The position numbers and the translations under genes were made by a program. The notes below the pieces were generated by a model, which saw only the letters and a list, made by a program, of their open reading frames with translations, was not told where the DNA came from and did not search any database. Of a stretch of DNA of 64,000 nucleotides, positions 63,267-64,000 are shown piece by piece. Source of the DNA: Collybia mongolica. Lineage: Eukaryota > Basidiomycota > Agaricomycetes > Agaricales > Clitocybaceae. The stretch is taken from the NCBI GenBank assembly GCA_013420905.1, contig JAAXNY010000013.1:1798001-1862000 (forward strand). The letters are read 5' to 3'. The first letter of the stretch is position 1; every line of letters starts with the position of its first letter.

Positions 63267-64000
63267 TTTTTTTTTTTTTTTTTTTTTTTGGTCAAATAAT
63301 AATATTAAGTGCATGTGGGTTTGACCCAGCTACATGCGGGCATAAACACCTATTACCACTAAGTAATCTGTAATGGGCCATCAGGGTGGAGCTGTACTCT
63401 AAGTTGCTCTCCAGGTCATATTATGGGTCTAGACTGAGGATACCTGCAGTCCAACGGTATTGTACTGTACCATGTCTGAACCTCCCAATGCCTTAAAGGT
63501 TTGCCTTCACTTTTCGGGGCATGGTCCCCTCCCTTCACATTGGTACCCTGTTCCACTCCCCTCCTGGTATTTTCAGGTTGCCCTGGAAACCCATTACTCC
63601 CCCCCAGTGTCAAAGATAAATGTCCAATCTAAATGAATGACCCATACCTCAAACCTGCTCCCCCTCTCCTGAATCCCCTCTGTTCCACACTGCTCTCCCA
63701 AAGCAATGACTCCCCTCCAAAATGAGGCCACCAAATCCCACCATTGGTCAATAAATGGCATTCTCCCCAAGAGGTGTGCTCTGTGCAGGGACAGTAGCTG
63801 ATCGGGGGCCAGACCCCTTCCTCCTTTTGTATTTGGGTGTAGTGGTTAAGTGAGTACAAATAAATCGTCAAAAATGTTGGCGGTGACGCTCCCTAAGGAT
63901 CTGTGCAAAGCAGAGTACAAGAGTTGTGGTGTCCTCGTGTGGCCTAGTAGTTGATGAGGTGGATGTGAACGGATTAGTGAAGCCCCCAGTACAGGCAAAA
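63267..64000 (-). mobile_element. retroposon copy C, cut by the window edge
   Basis: Inverted copy beginning with 23 T and continuing through the whole 3' part of the family. Over the compared stretches it differs from copy A at roughly one base per hundred, and both internal frames translate identically to those of copy A. Its 5' end lies beyond 64000. The near-identity of A and C points to recent activity. Confidence 0.88.

Overview
This looks like a nuclear contig from a mushroom-forming basidiomycete (Agaricomycetes). The genes are dense and full of 45-65 nt introns. The reconstructed proteins have the typical look of agaricomycete orthologues (ABCC transporters, microsomal P450, SCT1-type acyltransferase, VAMP7, Sec61 beta, uS11, TPI). 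The right end carries KDZ-type transposons with cysteine-cluster (CxC) domains, which are abundant in that group. All calls come from hand translation and splicing; no database search was run.

Layout. 0.6-13.5 kb: two complete ABCC/MRP transporters in tandem on the minus strand with matching intron positions, followed by a small coiled-coil gene (14.1-15.2 kb). 15.2-17.2 kb is non-coding and holds a 42-bp inverted repeat. 17.2-19.3 kb: a complete cytochrome P450 with a degraded P450 3' end just downstream. 19.8-23.1 kb: no recognisable gene. 23-47 kb is a conserved housekeeping block: three related RING-finger/coiled-coil/disordered-tail proteins (23.2, 31.6 and 40.4 kb), a 73-aa stand-alone helix-turn-helix protein, ribosomal protein uS11 (RPS14), a glycerol-3-phosphate acyltransferase, the R-SNARE VAMP7, Sec61 beta, a SET-domain methyltransferase and triosephosphate isomerase.

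At about 47.9 kb the character changes sharply to AT-rich, CpG-poor, repeat-packed DNA that continues to the window end. It contains a decayed KDZ transposase with a companion ORF, 30-bp terminal inverted repeats 11.7 kb apart, a hAT-type MITE with a perfect 8-bp target duplication, three copies of a poly(A)-tailed retroposon (one with a 14-bp target duplication), several low-complexity Asn/Gln-rich derivatives of the KDZ companion gene, two minisatellite arrays and a perfect 25-bp hairpin.

The most striking observation concerns gene structure. All three RING paralogues need a 4-nucleotide internal microexon, at the same phase and the same place in the coiled coil, to keep their reading frame. 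Other microexons (13 and 14 nt), obligatory GC-AG introns and first coding exons consisting only of ATG also occur in this window, so ordinary gene prediction is likely to have mis-called several of these genes.
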